Assembly: GCA_019634795.1 (NCBI GenBank)
Contig: JAHCAR010000012.1
Span: forward strand, 48,421-112,420
DNA length: 64,000 nucleotides
Direction: 5' to 3'
Source: Dokdonella sp.
Lineage (GTDB): Bacteria > Pseudomonadota > Gammaproteobacteria > Xanthomonadales > Rhodanobacteraceae
Part shown: piece by piece, positions 21,028 to 30,281 of the stretch
Numbering within the stretch: position 1 is the stretch's first letter
Layout: the number at the start of each line of letters is the position of its first letter
The notes under the pieces: generated by a model
What the model was told of the DNA's origin: nothing
Seen by the model: the letters and a program-made list of their open reading frames with translations, nothing else
The model's database searches: none
Made by a program: the position numbers and the translations under genes

Positions 21028-22512
21028 ATGAAGATCTTCCGCCCGCTGTTCGGTGCGGCCCTGTGCACCGCCAGTTCGTTCGCGATTGCAGCCAATTTCA
21101 CCGTAACCACGCTGGCCGATTCGGGTGCGGGCAGCCTGCGCAATGCAATCGCCCAGGCCAATGCGACGACCGCGGCGGATACCATCGTCTTCCAGAACGG
21201 CCTGACCGGCACGATCAGCCTGTTGGCGGGCGAACTGGTGATCACGCAGAACATCGCCATCAATGGCCCGGGGGCCGATCGCATCACGCTGGACGGACGC
21301 GGCGCGAGTCGCGTGTTCCGCTTCGACAACCCGACCGGCGAGGCACGCAGCTGGTCGCTGAGTGGCCTGTCCGTGACCGGTGGACTGGCCAATCAGTCCG
21401 GCAACGACAATGGCGGCGGTCTCTTCTACGAGACGCCAGCGTTCTCGTCGGTGAAGCCGGCGATCACCCTCGCCAACATGGCCTTCGTCGGCAATGAGGC
21501 CGCGCGCAACGGCGGCGCCGTCTACGTCTCGGGCGCGGACCTGACGATCAACGATGCGACCGTACTCGACAACAAGGTGCGCAATGGCTTCCAGCCGTCC
21601 GGCGGCGGCCTCTACTTCAACCGTGGCACGGTTCGCATCGAGCGCTGCTGGATCGGCGGCAACACCGCCGAGCTCAGTGGTGGCGGTGTGGCCTTGACCT
21701 CACCGGGCGTCAACGCGGTGGTCAGCGACACCCTGATCCAGGACAACCAGGCCAGCCTGAGCGGTGCCGGCATGCAGGCCGGCACGATGTCGAGCCTGAA
21801 GATCTCGCGCAGCGCCTTCGTCAGCAACACCCTGACCAGCCAGCCGGAGGGCGCCGGACTCGATTTTGCCGGCGTCACCGACCCGGGCTCCGCCGAGAAC
21901 GTCATCGAAAACACGACCTTTTCCGGTAACGTGGCTCTGAACCAGGCGGGTCGAGGCAGTGCGGTGGCGGTGGCCCAGGGCAACCTGACCGTGCGCAATT
22001 CGACGATCGCCTACAACCAGACCGCGCCGAACCTGGCCCCCGATGCGAATGGCGGGGGTGCACTCTGGGTCGCCAATGGCAACAGCACACGGGTAACCGT
22101 GCAGAGCACGCTGTTCGTCGGCAACACGCATGGCAACACGCAGTTGCCCAAGGACCTCGCCCGCCTGTCCGGCGGCAGCCCCGGCAGCACGCTGGCCGTC
22201 GACCACTCGGCCTTCCCGGTTCTGCCGACATCCGGTGTCATCACCGCCTTCGGCGGTGGCAACCTCGAGGTCGATGCGCAATTGCAGCCGCTGTCGTTCG
22301 CGCAGGGCGGCCTGACCCCGGTGCATCCGCTGGCGAAGACGAGCCCGGTCATCGACATGGGCAGCAACCCGGGCAATCTGACGACCGATCAGCGTGGCAA
22401 CGGGTTCACGCGCGGCTGGAGCGACCCGAACAACCGCAACGGCGCCGTGGATATCGGCGCCTACGAGGTGCGCGCCGATGCGCTGTTCTTCGGGGATTTC
22501 GAGCAGCACTGA
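21028..22512 (+). CDS. Secreted CSLREA-like beta-helix protein with C-terminal tag variant
   Basis: The 494-residue protein has a signal peptide (FGAALCTASSFAIAA), the opening FTVTTLADSGAGSLRNAIAQAN typical of CSLREA/choice-of-anchor beta-helix proteins, and repeated parallel beta-helix rungs (for example NEAARNGGAVYVSGADLTI and GNTAELSGGGVAL). The end of the helix, GAVDIGAYEV, is a usual closing motif. It then ends ADALFFGDFEQH, a variant of the shared C-terminal signature with G and D swapped. AGGAGA seven bases before the ATG supports the start. Function is unknown; surface adhesion or polysaccharide binding is possible. Confidence 0.85.
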   Translation: MKIFRPLFGAALCTASSFAIAANFTVTTLADSGAGSLRNAIAQANATTAADTIVFQNGLTGTISLLAGELVITQNIAINGPGADRITLDGRGASRVFRFDNPTGEARSWSLSGLSVTGGLANQSGNDNGGGLFYETPAFSSVKPAITLANMAFVGNEAARNGGAVYVSGADLTINDATVLDNKVRNGFQPSGGGLYFNRGTVRIERCWIGGNTAELSGGGVALTSPGVNAVVSDTLIQDNQASLSGAGMQAGTMSSLKISRSAFVSNTLTSQPEGAGLDFAGVTDPGSAENVIENTTFSGNVALNQAGRGSAVAVAQGNLTVRNSTIAYNQTAPNLAPDANGGGALWVANGNSTRVTVQSTLFVGNTHGNTQLPKDLARLSGGSPGSTLAVDHSAFPVLPTSGVITAFGGGNLEVDAQLQPLSFAQGGLTPVHPLAKTSPVIDMGSNPGNLTTDQRGNGFTRGWSDPNNRNGAVDIGAYEVRADALFFGDFEQH

Positions 22513-22584
22513 AACGGCGCTGGTGCCGGCAATGGTGGATCCGAGGCGTCGCGGGCGGATTCAGTGTCGCGATCGGCAGCAATC

Positions 22585-22606
22585 GGGAGCCGGCAACCCG
22601 GCTCCT
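22585..22606. terminator. Hairpin between convergent genes
   Basis: GGAGCCGG and CCGGCTCC form a perfect 8-bp stem around a short loop, between the end of the beta-helix gene and the convergent small gene. No T-tract follows, so its role as a terminator is uncertain. Confidence 0.4.
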
Positions 22607-22708
22607 GAGCTGCGAGCGTCGTTGCGTCACGAGCGTCGGACCTGCGCCCGGACGTTGCCAGTCCAGAGTGACTCTGCGGTCTGGGCCGCCGCGACCCGTG
22701 GACCCGGC

Positions 22709-22981
22709 TCAGCCGTTGATGACCGTGCGGCTCTGCGAACGGAAGCGCTGCAGCGAATCGCGCAAGGCCTCGGCGCGATCGCGCATCAGCTTGAGCTTCG
22801 CCCGTGAGGCAATGACGCGCAGCTTGAGCTCCTGCTCGGGTGTCACGACCACGCCGGGGCGGACGACCGATTGCCTGGCTGCCACCGGGGGAGGCGCCTG
22901 CACCGGCGCCGCCACGGTCTTCGGCGGCTCGAACTGACGCAGCGCGGCGTCGAACTCATGGGCGTCGAATTTGAGCGGCAT
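22709..22981 (-). CDS. Hypothetical 90-residue protein
   Basis: The product has an acidic start (MPLKFDAHEFDAALRQFEPP), a Pro/Ala/Val-rich linker (about 20-48) and a basic helical C-terminus (EQELKLRVIASRAKLKLMRD then RAEALRDSLQRFRSQ) that could form an amphipathic or coiled helix. GAGGA before the ATG at 22981 supports translation. There is no signal peptide or known domain. I do not recognise the family; the start and codon pattern suggest it is real. Confidence 0.6.
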   Translation of the reverse strand: MPLKFDAHEFDAALRQFEPPKTVAAPVQAPPPVAARQSVVRPGVVVTPEQELKLRVIASRAKLKLMRDRAEALRDSLQRFRSQSRTVING

Positions 22982-23420
22982 CGGTGGATCCTCGGCTATG
23001 CGGGCATTCCGCGGTGACATCGCGCACCGCGAGGGCTGGGGCTGCAGCGCCAATGTGCCGGATGAGTGGCGGCAAATATGTGATCGGCGCCACGGGATCG
23101 CATTCGGAGGGTCAGGCGGAGCGCGCCCGGCAGGGCCGGCAGGCACCAAGAAGCCCCAATGAGGCCTGGAGGCGCGGCTTTCCGGTGGCCGGCCAGGACA
23201 GTAGTGCCTCCGGCCCCGGCAGCGTGCCGGTCCGTGGAGCCGACAGCCGGCCGGTCGCTCCGGGTCGCTGGGGGAAGTCCGGTCGTCGTCGCTTCGCGAA
23301 TGGCCTCGGGCGAACCACCGCGCGCAGCAGCCGTCCAGCTGATCCAAAACGTCGCTTTGGCACTTTGTACCCTGCGGCGTTGGGCGTATGCTCGGGCCAG
23401 CCAGGCTGCGGAGAGCAATC
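22982..23420. other. Intergenic region of 439 bp, no gene seen
   Basis: This divergent region between the small hypothetical gene and the M15 peptidase gene contains only GC-rich shadow frames. A weak promoter-like TTTGTA, 17-bp gap, TATGCT near 23370 could serve the peptidase gene. Confidence 0.4.
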
Positions 23421-24032
23421 GTGCAGATCGAGGACATGGTGCGTGCGGTGCAGGCGAAGCTGGGGGTCGGCGTCGACGGTCGCGCCGGACCCGAGACCTG
23501 GGGCGCGATCTACAAGCGCATCGTCGATCGTTCGTCACCGCCCGACGTGGCCCTGACCGAAGTGTCGGACCTGACCAACCAGCGCAGCGAGAAGGTCATC
23601 GCGACCCTGCATGCGCGCGTCAGGCCGTACGCGCGGGCGCTCTATTTCAAGGCCCGCGAACACGGCATCACGATCAACATCATCAGCGGCACGCGAACCT
23701 ATGCCGAGCAGGATGCGTTGTACGCGCAGGGCCGGACCCGACCTGGCAACGTCGTCACCAACGCGCGCGGCGGCTACTCGAATCATAATTTCGGCATTGC
23801 CTTCGACATCGGGCTGTTCGAGCGCAACCAGTACCTCGGCGAATCGCCGATGTACAAGGCAGTCGGCACGCTCGGCGTCGAACTCGGCCTGGAGTGGGGC
23901 GGCAACTGGAAAACGATCGTCGACCAGCCGCACTACCAGTTGCGGCCCGACTGGGCCAGCGATCTGACCGAACGCCAGATGCTGGCTGGTTTGCGCGAAC
24001 GCGTCGCGGCCGGCATCGACGTCTATGCCTGA
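23421..24032 (+). CDS. M15-family peptidoglycan peptidase with N-terminal binding-like segment
   Basis: The product is about 203 residues. The first 35 or so (MVRAVQAKLGVGVDGRAGPETW) look like a short peptidoglycan-binding repeat. The zinc peptidase domain that follows has the M15 signature SNHNFGIAFD and the second histidine motif QPHYQL. This resembles phage endolysins and CwlK, which cut L-Ala-D-Glu or D,D bonds in peptidoglycan. The start is GTG at 23421 with GGAG eight bases upstream; an ATG five codons later is the alternative. No signal peptide is present, which fits an endolysin-like enzyme, perhaps of prophage origin. Confidence 0.8.
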   Translation: MQIEDMVRAVQAKLGVGVDGRAGPETWGAIYKRIVDRSSPPDVALTEVSDLTNQRSEKVIATLHARVRPYARALYFKAREHGITINIISGTRTYAEQDALYAQGRTRPGNVVTNARGGYSNHNFGIAFDIGLFERNQYLGESPMYKAVGTLGVELGLEWGGNWKTIVDQPHYQLRPDWASDLTERQMLAGLRERVAAGIDVYA

Positions 24033-24077
24033 GCAAGGCATGGCCATCGGCGGGACCCGGCCGATGGCTGCCCGAGA

Positions 24078-27000
24078 CTAGGCCGCGTCGCGGTCCGCGG
24101 TGGGATTGCGCCAGGCCTTGAGCAGATCGTCCTGGCGCTTCATCGCGTCGGCGTGGAAGCGCTCCTTGACGTGGCCGTAGCCGCGGATGTGCTCGGGCAC
24201 CGAGGCGATGTCGACGGCCAGCGCGTGGTTCTCGTTGTCGAGGCCTGCCAGCAGTTCGTCGATCTGGCGGAAGTAATCGGCGATCAACTGACGCTCCATC
24301 TTGCGTTCGGCGGTATAGCCGAACACGTCGAAGGCACCGCCGCGCAGGCCCTTTAGCCTGGCCAGCACGCGGAATGCCTTGAACACCCAGGGACCGTACT
24401 CGGCCTTGCGCAGGTGGCCATCGGCATCCTTCTTGGCCAGCAAAGGCGGGGCCAGGTGGAAGTGGATCTTGTAATCACCCTCGAAGGTCTCGCGGATGCG
24501 CTTCTCGAAATCGCCGCTGGTGTAGAGGCGCGCGACTTCGTATTCGTCCTTGTAGGCCATCAGCTTGAAGGCATAACGCGCGACGGCCTGGGTCAGGCTC
24601 GTGAACGCCGGCGTCTTCTGCTGCTCGACGCCGCGCACCTTGTCGACCAGCGCCTTGTACTTCGCGGCGTAGGCCGCGTTCTGGTAGCCGGTCAGGAATT
24701 CGACGCGGCGTGCGATCTGTTCGTCGAGCGAGGTGCTGAGGCTGAGGTCGTCGAGGGCATCGGCGTTGTGCCCCTCTCCCGTCGGGAGAGGGGTATGGGG
24801 TGAGGGTACGGAGGAGCGGGGAATGTTCGCTCCGCTCGCACCCTCATCCGCCCTCTGGGCACCCCGGATCGAGTCCGGGGCAGGCTCTTCTCCCGGGGGG
24901 AGAAGGGGAGAGCGGACCGGCAGATTGAGCGGAATCGCACCGGACGGCAGCTTGGCCGCGCCGACGCCGGCCGCCTTGCGCACGAGCGCGACGTCGTGCG
25001 CGCCCATGCGGCCCCAGTTGAAGGCGGCCTTGTTCATCTCGATTGCGGCGCCGTTGAGCTCGATCGCGCGCATCAGCGAATCGAGGCTGACCGGCACCCA
25101 GCCCTTCTGCCAGGCATAGCCGAGCATGAACAAATTGGCCGCGATCGTGTCGCCGAGCAGGGCCGTGCCGAGCTGGGTCGCGTCGATCAGTTCGGGTTCG
25201 TCGCCCTCGAGCGCGATGCGCACGGCGTCGATGATCTTCTGCGCCGGGAACTGCATGTCGGGCTGGGTCGTGAACGTGCCGGGCATGGCCTCGTAGGTGT
25301 TGAGGACCACGTTCGAGCGCCTGGCGCGGATCTTCGAGAGGGCCCAGTAATCGTTGACCACGACCATGTCGCAGCCGAGCACGAGGTCGGCTTCGCCGGC
25401 GGCGATGCGCACGGCGTGGATTTCCGACGGGTCCTTGGCAATGCGCAGGTGGCAGGTCACGGCGCCGCCCTTCTGGGCCAGTCCGGTCTGGTCGAGCACG
25501 GTACTGCCCTTGCCTTCGAGATGCGCGGCCATGCCGATCAGTGCGCCGATCGTGACCACGCCGGTGCCGCCGATGCCGGTGACGAGGATGTTCCAGGGCC
25601 GGTCCAGGGTCGAAGCCGGAGTCGGCATCGGCAGGCTGTCGAAGTCGACTTCGCCGGCACCGGCCTTCTTCGCCTTCTTCAGGCCGCCGCCGTGCACGGT
25701 GACGAAGCTCGGGCAGAAGCCCTTCACGCAGGAATAGTCCTTGTTGCAGCCGGACTGGTCGATCTCGCGCTTGCGTCCGTACTCGGTCGCCTTCGGCAGC
25801 ACCGAGACGCAGAACGACTTCTCGCCGCAGTCGCCGCAGCCTTCGCAAACCAGCGAATTGATGAAGACGCGCTTCTTCGGGTCCTCGAGCTTGCCGCGCT
25901 TGCGCCGACGGCGCTTTTCGGTGGCGCAGGTCTGGTCGTAGATCAGCACCGAGACGCCGGGGATCTCGCGCATCCGCTTCTGCACGGCATCGAGCTCGTC
26001 GCGATGGATGAACTCGACGCCGACCGGGAAGATCTCGGGCCGCGACCACTTCTCGATGTCGTCGGAGACGACGATGATCGTCTGCACGCCCTCGGCACGC
26101 ATCTGGTGGGCGATGTCGGGCACGGTCAGGGTGCCGTCGACCGGCTGGCCGCCGGTCATCGCCACCGCGTCGTTGTAGAGGATCTTGTAGGTGATGTTGA
26201 CCTTGGCCGCGATCGCCTGGCGGATCGCCAGCGAGCCGGAGTGGAAGTAGGTGCCATCACCGAGGTTCTGGAACACATGCTTGGTTTCGGTGAACGGGGC
26301 CTGGCCGCACCAGGTCGCGCCTTCGCCGCCCATCTGGGTGAAGGTGTCGGTGCTGCGGTTCATCCAGGTCACCATGTAGTGGCAACCGATGCCGCCCAGC
26401 GCGCGCGAGCCTTCCGGCACCGCGGTCGAGGTGTTGTGCGGGCAACCCGAGCAGTAGTGCGCGGCGCGCGGGAAGTTCGCGCGCGGCAGGGTCAGCTCCT
26501 GCTCCTTGGCCTCGATCCAGGCGACGCGCGAACGGATCGCCTCGCTGGTGAAGAAGCGGGCCAGGCGCTTGGCGATGACCAGGGCGATCATGGCCGGGGT
26601 CAGTTCGTTGGTCGAGGGCAGCACCCAGTTGCCTTCCTCGTCGTACTTGCCGACCACGCTCGGGCGGGTCGGCCAGTTGTACATGTATTCCTTCATCTGC
26701 GATTCGATGAACGAGCGCTTCTCCTCGACCACGATGACGTCCTCGAGGCCATTGGCGAACTCGCGGATGCCGATCGGTTCGAGCGGCCAGGTCATGCCGA
26801 TCTTGTAGACGCGGATGCCGATCTCGCGCGCGTCGCGCTCGTTGATGCCGAGGTACTCGAGCGCCTGCAGCACGTCGAGATAGCTCTTGCCGGTGGTGAC
26901 GATGCCGAGCCGCGCCTTCGGCGAATCGAGCACGATGCGGTCGATGCGGTTGGCCCGCGCGAACGCGGTCGCGGCCTGCACGGCATAGCGGTGCAGGCGC

Positions 27001-27752
27001 ATTTCCTGGTTCAGCGGCGGATCCGGCCAGCGGATGTTGAGGCCGCCTTCGGGCAGCACGAAATCCTCGGGCATGAGGATGTCGAGCTGGTGCGGATTGA
27101 CGTTGACCGAGGCCGAGGACTCGACCGTCTCGGCGATCGTCTTGAAGCCGACCCAGCGCCCGGTGAAGCGCGACATGGCCCAGCCGAGCATGCCCATGTC
27201 TAGGATGTCCTGGACGCCGGCCGGGTTGAGGATCGGCATCATCGCCGAGACGAATTCGAGCTCCGAGCCGTGCGGCAGGGTCGAGGAGCGGCAGGCGTGG
27301 TCGTCCGCTGCCAGCGCGAGTACGCCGCCGAACTTCGAGGTGCCGGCCGCGTTGCCGTGCTTGAACACGTCGCCACAACGATCGACGCCGGGGCCCTTGC
27401 CGTACCACATCGAGAACACGCCGTCGTATTTGGCGCCTTCGAACAGGTTGGTCTGCTGGGTGCCCCAGACCATGGTCGCGCCGAGGTCCTCGTTGAGGCC
27501 CGGCGTGAACTCGATGTTCGAGGCCTTCAGGTGCTTCTTGGCCTTCCACAGCTCGAGGTCGAAGCCGCCGAGCGGGGAGCCGCGGTAGCCCGAGATGAAG
27601 CCGGCCGTGTTGATGCCGGCGGCGCGGTCGCGCATCTGCTGCATCAGCGGCAGGCGAACCAGGGCTTGCACGCCAGACAGGTAGATACGGCCTTCCCGAC
27701 GCGTGTACTTGTGGTCGAGGGTGTAGTCGAGGTCGATGGCGGGCACGGACAT
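24078..27752 (-). CDS. Indolepyruvate ferredoxin oxidoreductase, fused alpha-beta (IorAB-like)
   Basis: The protein of about 1224 residues oxidatively decarboxylates 2-oxo acids from aromatic amino acids, passing electrons to an iron-sulfur acceptor. The N-terminal pyrimidine-binding domain (about 20-380) and a thiamine-diphosphate domain (GDGTYFHSGSLA, YNDAVAMTGGQP) are visible, with a CSGCPHNT cysteine motif. A ferredoxin-like Cys cluster follows (CEGCGDCGEKSFC, CNKDYSCVKGFCP), then a gamma-like domain GIGGTGVVTIG and a C-terminal domain. AGGA upstream supports the ATG at 27752. A palindromic repeat interrupts the C-terminal part in frame. The size is slightly above the usual 1150-1190. Confidence 0.92.
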   Translation of the reverse strand: MSVPAIDLDYTLDHKYTRREGRIYLSGVQALVRLPLMQQMRDRAAGINTAGFISGYRGSPLGGFDLELWKAKKHLKASNIEFTPGLNEDLGATMVWGTQQTNLFEGAKYDGVFSMWYGKGPGVDRCGDVFKHGNAAGTSKFGGVLALAADDHACRSSTLPHGSELEFVSAMMPILNPAGVQDILDMGMLGWAMSRFTGRWVGFKTIAETVESSASVNVNPHQLDILMPEDFVLPEGGLNIRWPDPPLNQEMRLHRYAVQAATAFARANRIDRIVLDSPKARLGIVTTGKSYLDVLQALEYLGINERDAREIGIRVYKIGMTWPLEPIGIREFANGLEDVIVVEEKRSFIESQMKEYMYNWPTRPSVVGKYDEEGNWVLPSTNELTPAMIALVIAKRLARFFTSEAIRSRVAWIEAKEQELTLPRANFPRAAHYCSGCPHNTSTAVPEGSRALGGIGCHYMVTWMNRSTDTFTQMGGEGATWCGQAPFTETKHVFQNLGDGTYFHSGSLAIRQAIAAKVNITYKILYNDAVAMTGGQPVDGTLTVPDIAHQMRAEGVQTIIVVSDDIEKWSRPEIFPVGVEFIHRDELDAVQKRMREIPGVSVLIYDQTCATEKRRRRKRGKLEDPKKRVFINSLVCEGCGDCGEKSFCVSVLPKATEYGRKREIDQSGCNKDYSCVKGFCPSFVTVHGGGLKKAKKAGAGEVDFDSLPMPTPASTLDRPWNILVTGIGGTGVVTIGALIGMAAHLEGKGSTVLDQTGLAQKGGAVTCHLRIAKDPSEIHAVRIAAGEADLVLGCDMVVVNDYWALSKIRARRSNVVLNTYEAMPGTFTTQPDMQFPAQKIIDAVRIALEGDEPELIDATQLGTALLGDTIAANLFMLGYAWQKGWVPVSLDSLMRAIELNGAAIEMNKAAFNWGRMGAHDVALVRKAAGVGAAKLPSGAIPLNLPVRSPLLPPGEEPAPDSIRGAQRADEGASGANIPRSSVPSPHTPLPTGEGHNADALDDLSLSTSLDEQIARRVEFLTGYQNAAYAAKYKALVDKVRGVEQQKTPAFTSLTQAVARYAFKLMAYKDEYEVARLYTSGDFEKRIRETFEGDYKIHFHLAPPLLAKKDADGHLRKAEYGPWVFKAFRVLARLKGLRGGAFDVFGYTAERKMERQLIADYFRQIDELLAGLDNENHALAVDIASVPEHIRGYGHVKERFHADAMKRQDDLLKAWRNPTADRDAA
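24769..24914. repeat. Palindromic dispersed-repeat insertion inside the oxidoreductase gene
   Basis: About 146 bp of self-complementary sequence includes CTCTCCC-GTC-GGGAGAG, CCCCGGATCGAGTCCGGGG and CTTCTCCCGGGGGGAGAAG, with GGGTGAGGGT mirrored by ACCCTCATCC. It has the look of intergenic repeats of Xanthomonas-type genomes. Here it lies within the gene, keeps the reading frame, and is translated as a Pro/Gly/Ser-rich stretch (RSPLLPPGEEPAPDSIRGAQ onward, about 48 residues). Confidence 0.75.
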
Positions 27753-27985
27753 GGCGAGTTCCTGGGCGGGGCGCGGCTGGGCAGCCGCCCATTTTATCCG
27801 GAATCGGTCCGCCCTGCCTCCAGCGGGCGCGATGGGCGTCCGTCCGCGCTCCGGCCTCGTCCGTGGCTGAACGGCCAAGGCCGCGACCGAAGTGTCGGCA
27901 GATGTTCGGCAATTGATCGACGTCAACGGCCGCGGAGCGGCCGGCGCTAGGATGGCGACCCAATTTCCACAATAGAGAATAGTCC

Positions 27986-28750
27986 GTGGCAACCGAACTC
28001 TTTCGCAGCGGTGACCATCGTTGTATCGCCTTTCACGACCTGGTACGCGGCGAGGATGGCGTCCAGGCCAACCAGTTCCTGATCATCGACGGCGCGGAGT
28101 CGGCCCTGATCGACCCGGGTGGTTCGCTGCTCTACACGCCCTTGAGTCTGGCGCTGTCCCGCTACATCAAGCCCAGGGATCTGACCTGGGTGCTCGCCTC
28201 GCACCAGGACCCCGATGTCATCGGATCGGTCGACAGCTGGCTGCTGTACACGGACGCACGCATCGTCTCCTCGAAACTCTGGGGGCGCTTCATTCCGCAC
28301 AGCGTTCCGCACTGCCAGAAGAATTCGAGTTCGGATCGCTATGTCCTGCTCGAGGACGACGGCGGTCGCATTCCGCTCGGCGTCAGCGAGATCCGCGCCG
28401 TGCCCGCCCACTTCCTGCACAGCGTCGGCAACTTCCACTTCTACGATCCGGTCAGCCGCATCCTGTTCAGTGGCGACCTCGGTGCCTCGATGGGCGCGGG
28501 CGACTACCTGCCGGTGCGCGACCTCGATGCGCACATCCCGGCCATGGCCGGCTTCCATCGCCGCTACATGGCGTCCAATCGCGCCTGCCGCTGGTGGGCC
28601 CGCCGTGCGCGCGCGCTCGATATCGCAATGATCGTGCCGCAGCACGGTCGGCCGATCGAAGGTGCGGCCAATATCGCGGGCTTCATCGACTGGATCGAAA
28701 GCCTGCAGTGCGGGGTCGATTTGCTTCCGGCCGATACCGTGGCGGCCTGA
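27986..28750 (+). CDS. ODP/flavodiiron-type MBL-fold protein
   Basis: The 254-residue protein has a metallo-beta-lactamase fold with the ligand set HQDPDVIGS, HFLHSVGNFHF, SGDLGASM and PQHGRPI. This pattern fits the stand-alone diiron ODP (oxygen-sensing) and flavodiiron-like group rather than hydrolases: the first motif is H-x-D-x-D-V, not H-x-H-x-D-H. No flavodoxin domain is attached. Family members bind a diiron centre and sense or reduce O2. The start is GTG at 27986. It is divergent from the oxygen-sensitive 2-oxoacid oxidoreductase, which makes a redox link plausible (inference). Confidence 0.8.
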   Translation: MATELFRSGDHRCIAFHDLVRGEDGVQANQFLIIDGAESALIDPGGSLLYTPLSLALSRYIKPRDLTWVLASHQDPDVIGSVDSWLLYTDARIVSSKLWGRFIPHSVPHCQKNSSSDRYVLLEDDGGRIPLGVSEIRAVPAHFLHSVGNFHFYDPVSRILFSGDLGASMGAGDYLPVRDLDAHIPAMAGFHRRYMASNRACRWWARRARALDIAMIVPQHGRPIEGAANIAGFIDWIESLQCGVDLLPADTVAA

Positions 28751-28780
28751 ACGGGCATGCCGGCGAAACGCTGAGGCCGA

Positions 28781-29596
28781 TCACGTTTCGGCCAGCTCGG
28801 CCAAGGCCTTGAAGTAGGCGCCCGGCGTGGTTCCGATCAGGCGTTTGAAATCGCGGTTGAAATGGGCCTGGTCGGCATAGCCGAGGTCGAGCGCCAATTC
28901 CGACCAGTCCACTCGATCGGCCGCAGCCAGGGTCTCGGCGGCCTCCTGCAGGCGAAAGCGCCGGACCATCCATTTCGGGCTGACCCCGACGAACTCCCTG
29001 AACAGCCGCTGCAGGCTGCGCACGCCGAGTCCGAATTCCCGGGCCAGCGGTTCGACGGCGCGCATTTCGCGATCGCCGGCGATGCGCGCGGTGATTCGAC
29101 GCAACAGTTCGAGCTCGTCGACGACGCGTGGATCGCGTTCGAGCAGGAATGATTCGATGACGCCGATGGCAGCGTGGTGATCGGCGTGGGCCAGGGTCCT
29201 GCGACCGAGGTCGGCGGCCGAGGCGCCGAACACGTTCTCGAGTGGCACGACACGGTCGGTCAGCGCCGAGACCGACGGGTCGATGAAAGGGCGCAATCCG
29301 CCTGGCTGAAACTTCGTGCCGATCACGCGGCTCCTGCCGCTCAACACCCGGCTGAACTTCTTCGTGCTGACGCCGCCGAGCTCGCAGACACCGGGCTCGA
29401 GAATGATGTGCGCGTTCGGATAGGGCAGGGTTTCGCGCAGGATCGGTTCGGCCAGATCCCATTCAACCGTCCAGAAATGCTCGACGAACGGGGCGAGTGC
29501 TGGCGAAGGATAATAGCGCCAGTAGCCGGGCAGCGGTGTCGCGGACCTGACATTGAGCAGGCCGTTGTGGGGGTCGATCTTCTGCCGGTAGCGCAT
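28781..29596 (-). CDS. AraC-family transcriptional regulator
   Basis: The 271-residue protein has an N-terminal sensing domain of the DUF6597 type (WRYYPSPALAPFVEHFWTVEW) and a C-terminal AraC double helix-turn-helix (about 165-265) with LGYADQAHFNRDFKRLIGTTPGAYF, the family signature. It binds DNA and usually activates nearby genes in response to a small molecule, not identifiable here. It is convergent with the MBL gene and in the same direction as the dioxygenase and desaturase genes upstream of it. Confidence 0.92.
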   Translation of the reverse strand: MRYRQKIDPHNGLLNVRSATPLPGYWRYYPSPALAPFVEHFWTVEWDLAEPILRETLPYPNAHIILEPGVCELGGVSTKKFSRVLSGRSRVIGTKFQPGGLRPFIDPSVSALTDRVVPLENVFGASAADLGRRTLAHADHHAAIGVIESFLLERDPRVVDELELLRRITARIAGDREMRAVEPLAREFGLGVRSLQRLFREFVGVSPKWMVRRFRLQEAAETLAAADRVDWSELALDLGYADQAHFNRDFKRLIGTTPGAYFKALAELAET

Positions 29597-29630
29597 CGCG
29601 CCGCCTTCTGATTCGGGCCTCGCTGCGGAC

Positions 29631-30281
29631 TCAGCGCATGCTCAGCGAGCAATTGAAGGCCACCGTGATGCGCTCGCCTTCGCCGTAGAAAGGCAGCACT
29701 TGGTGCAGCAGCCACGACGGAAACAGCACGAGCTGGCCCGGTTGCAGGGAGAGGCCGTAGTTCTGGATGCCGAACGGCGGTTTGAAGTGTTCGTTGCCCG
29801 GATCGATGTACATGGACTGGCCGATATGCGGATGCAGGAAATTGAGCAGGCCGCTGTCGGGTTGATTGGCATCGTGCTGCCCGGCCGCAACGCAGTAGAC
29901 CCCCGACCAGCTGGCCAGCGGGTGGTTGTGCACGCCGAAAAAGCCGTTGCGTCGGGTGACGTGGAACCAGGCATCGGTCTTCATGTCGAGGCGCCGCCGC
30001 GTCGCCTCATCGTAACCGTTGAGCTCGGAGACCATCTGAGCCACGCGCGACAGGCAGAAGTCGCGCAATTCGCCGATCTCGGGCTCGGGCCATGAAAACA
30101 GCTGGAAATGGCTCTCGAAGACCTGTTCGTTGCGCAGGGTGATCGGGCCCGGATTCGCATGGCGCTTGCCCTCGTTCTCGCGGGCAATGAAAAGGCGGCG
30201 CAAGGCGGCATTGAGCGGCACCGGATTGGGGTGCTGGTCGAAACCGAACGGAACCGGGAACAGGCCCTTGATCTGCAGCAT
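29631..30281 (-). CDS. Putative 2OG-Fe(II) oxygenase (TIGR02466-like)
   Basis: The 216-residue protein has the double-stranded beta-helix signature of a group I know as TIGR02466. The iron-binding HNHPLASWSGVYCV supplies the first His, and a later His is in PSWLLHQVLPF, with the 2-oxoglutarate-binding Arg in ERITVAFNCSL. The aspartate ligand is less certain. No substrate is known for the family; phage and marine relatives exist. The start ATG is at 30281; 34 bp separate its stop from the AraC gene. Confidence 0.8.
   Translation of the reverse strand: MLQIKGLFPVPFGFDQHPNPVPLNAALRRLFIARENEGKRHANPGPITLRNEQVFESHFQLFSWPEPEIGELRDFCLSRVAQMVSELNGYDEATRRRLDMKTDAWFHVTRRNGFFGVHNHPLASWSGVYCVAAGQHDANQPDSGLLNFLHPHIGQSMYIDPGNEHFKPPFGIQNYGLSLQPGQLVLFPSWLLHQVLPFYGEGERITVAFNCSLSMR

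Noticed and set aside
24996-27203. A 735-codon frame opposite the oxidoreductase gene
   Set aside because: Antisense shadow: rich in Asp, His, Val and Ala without domains.
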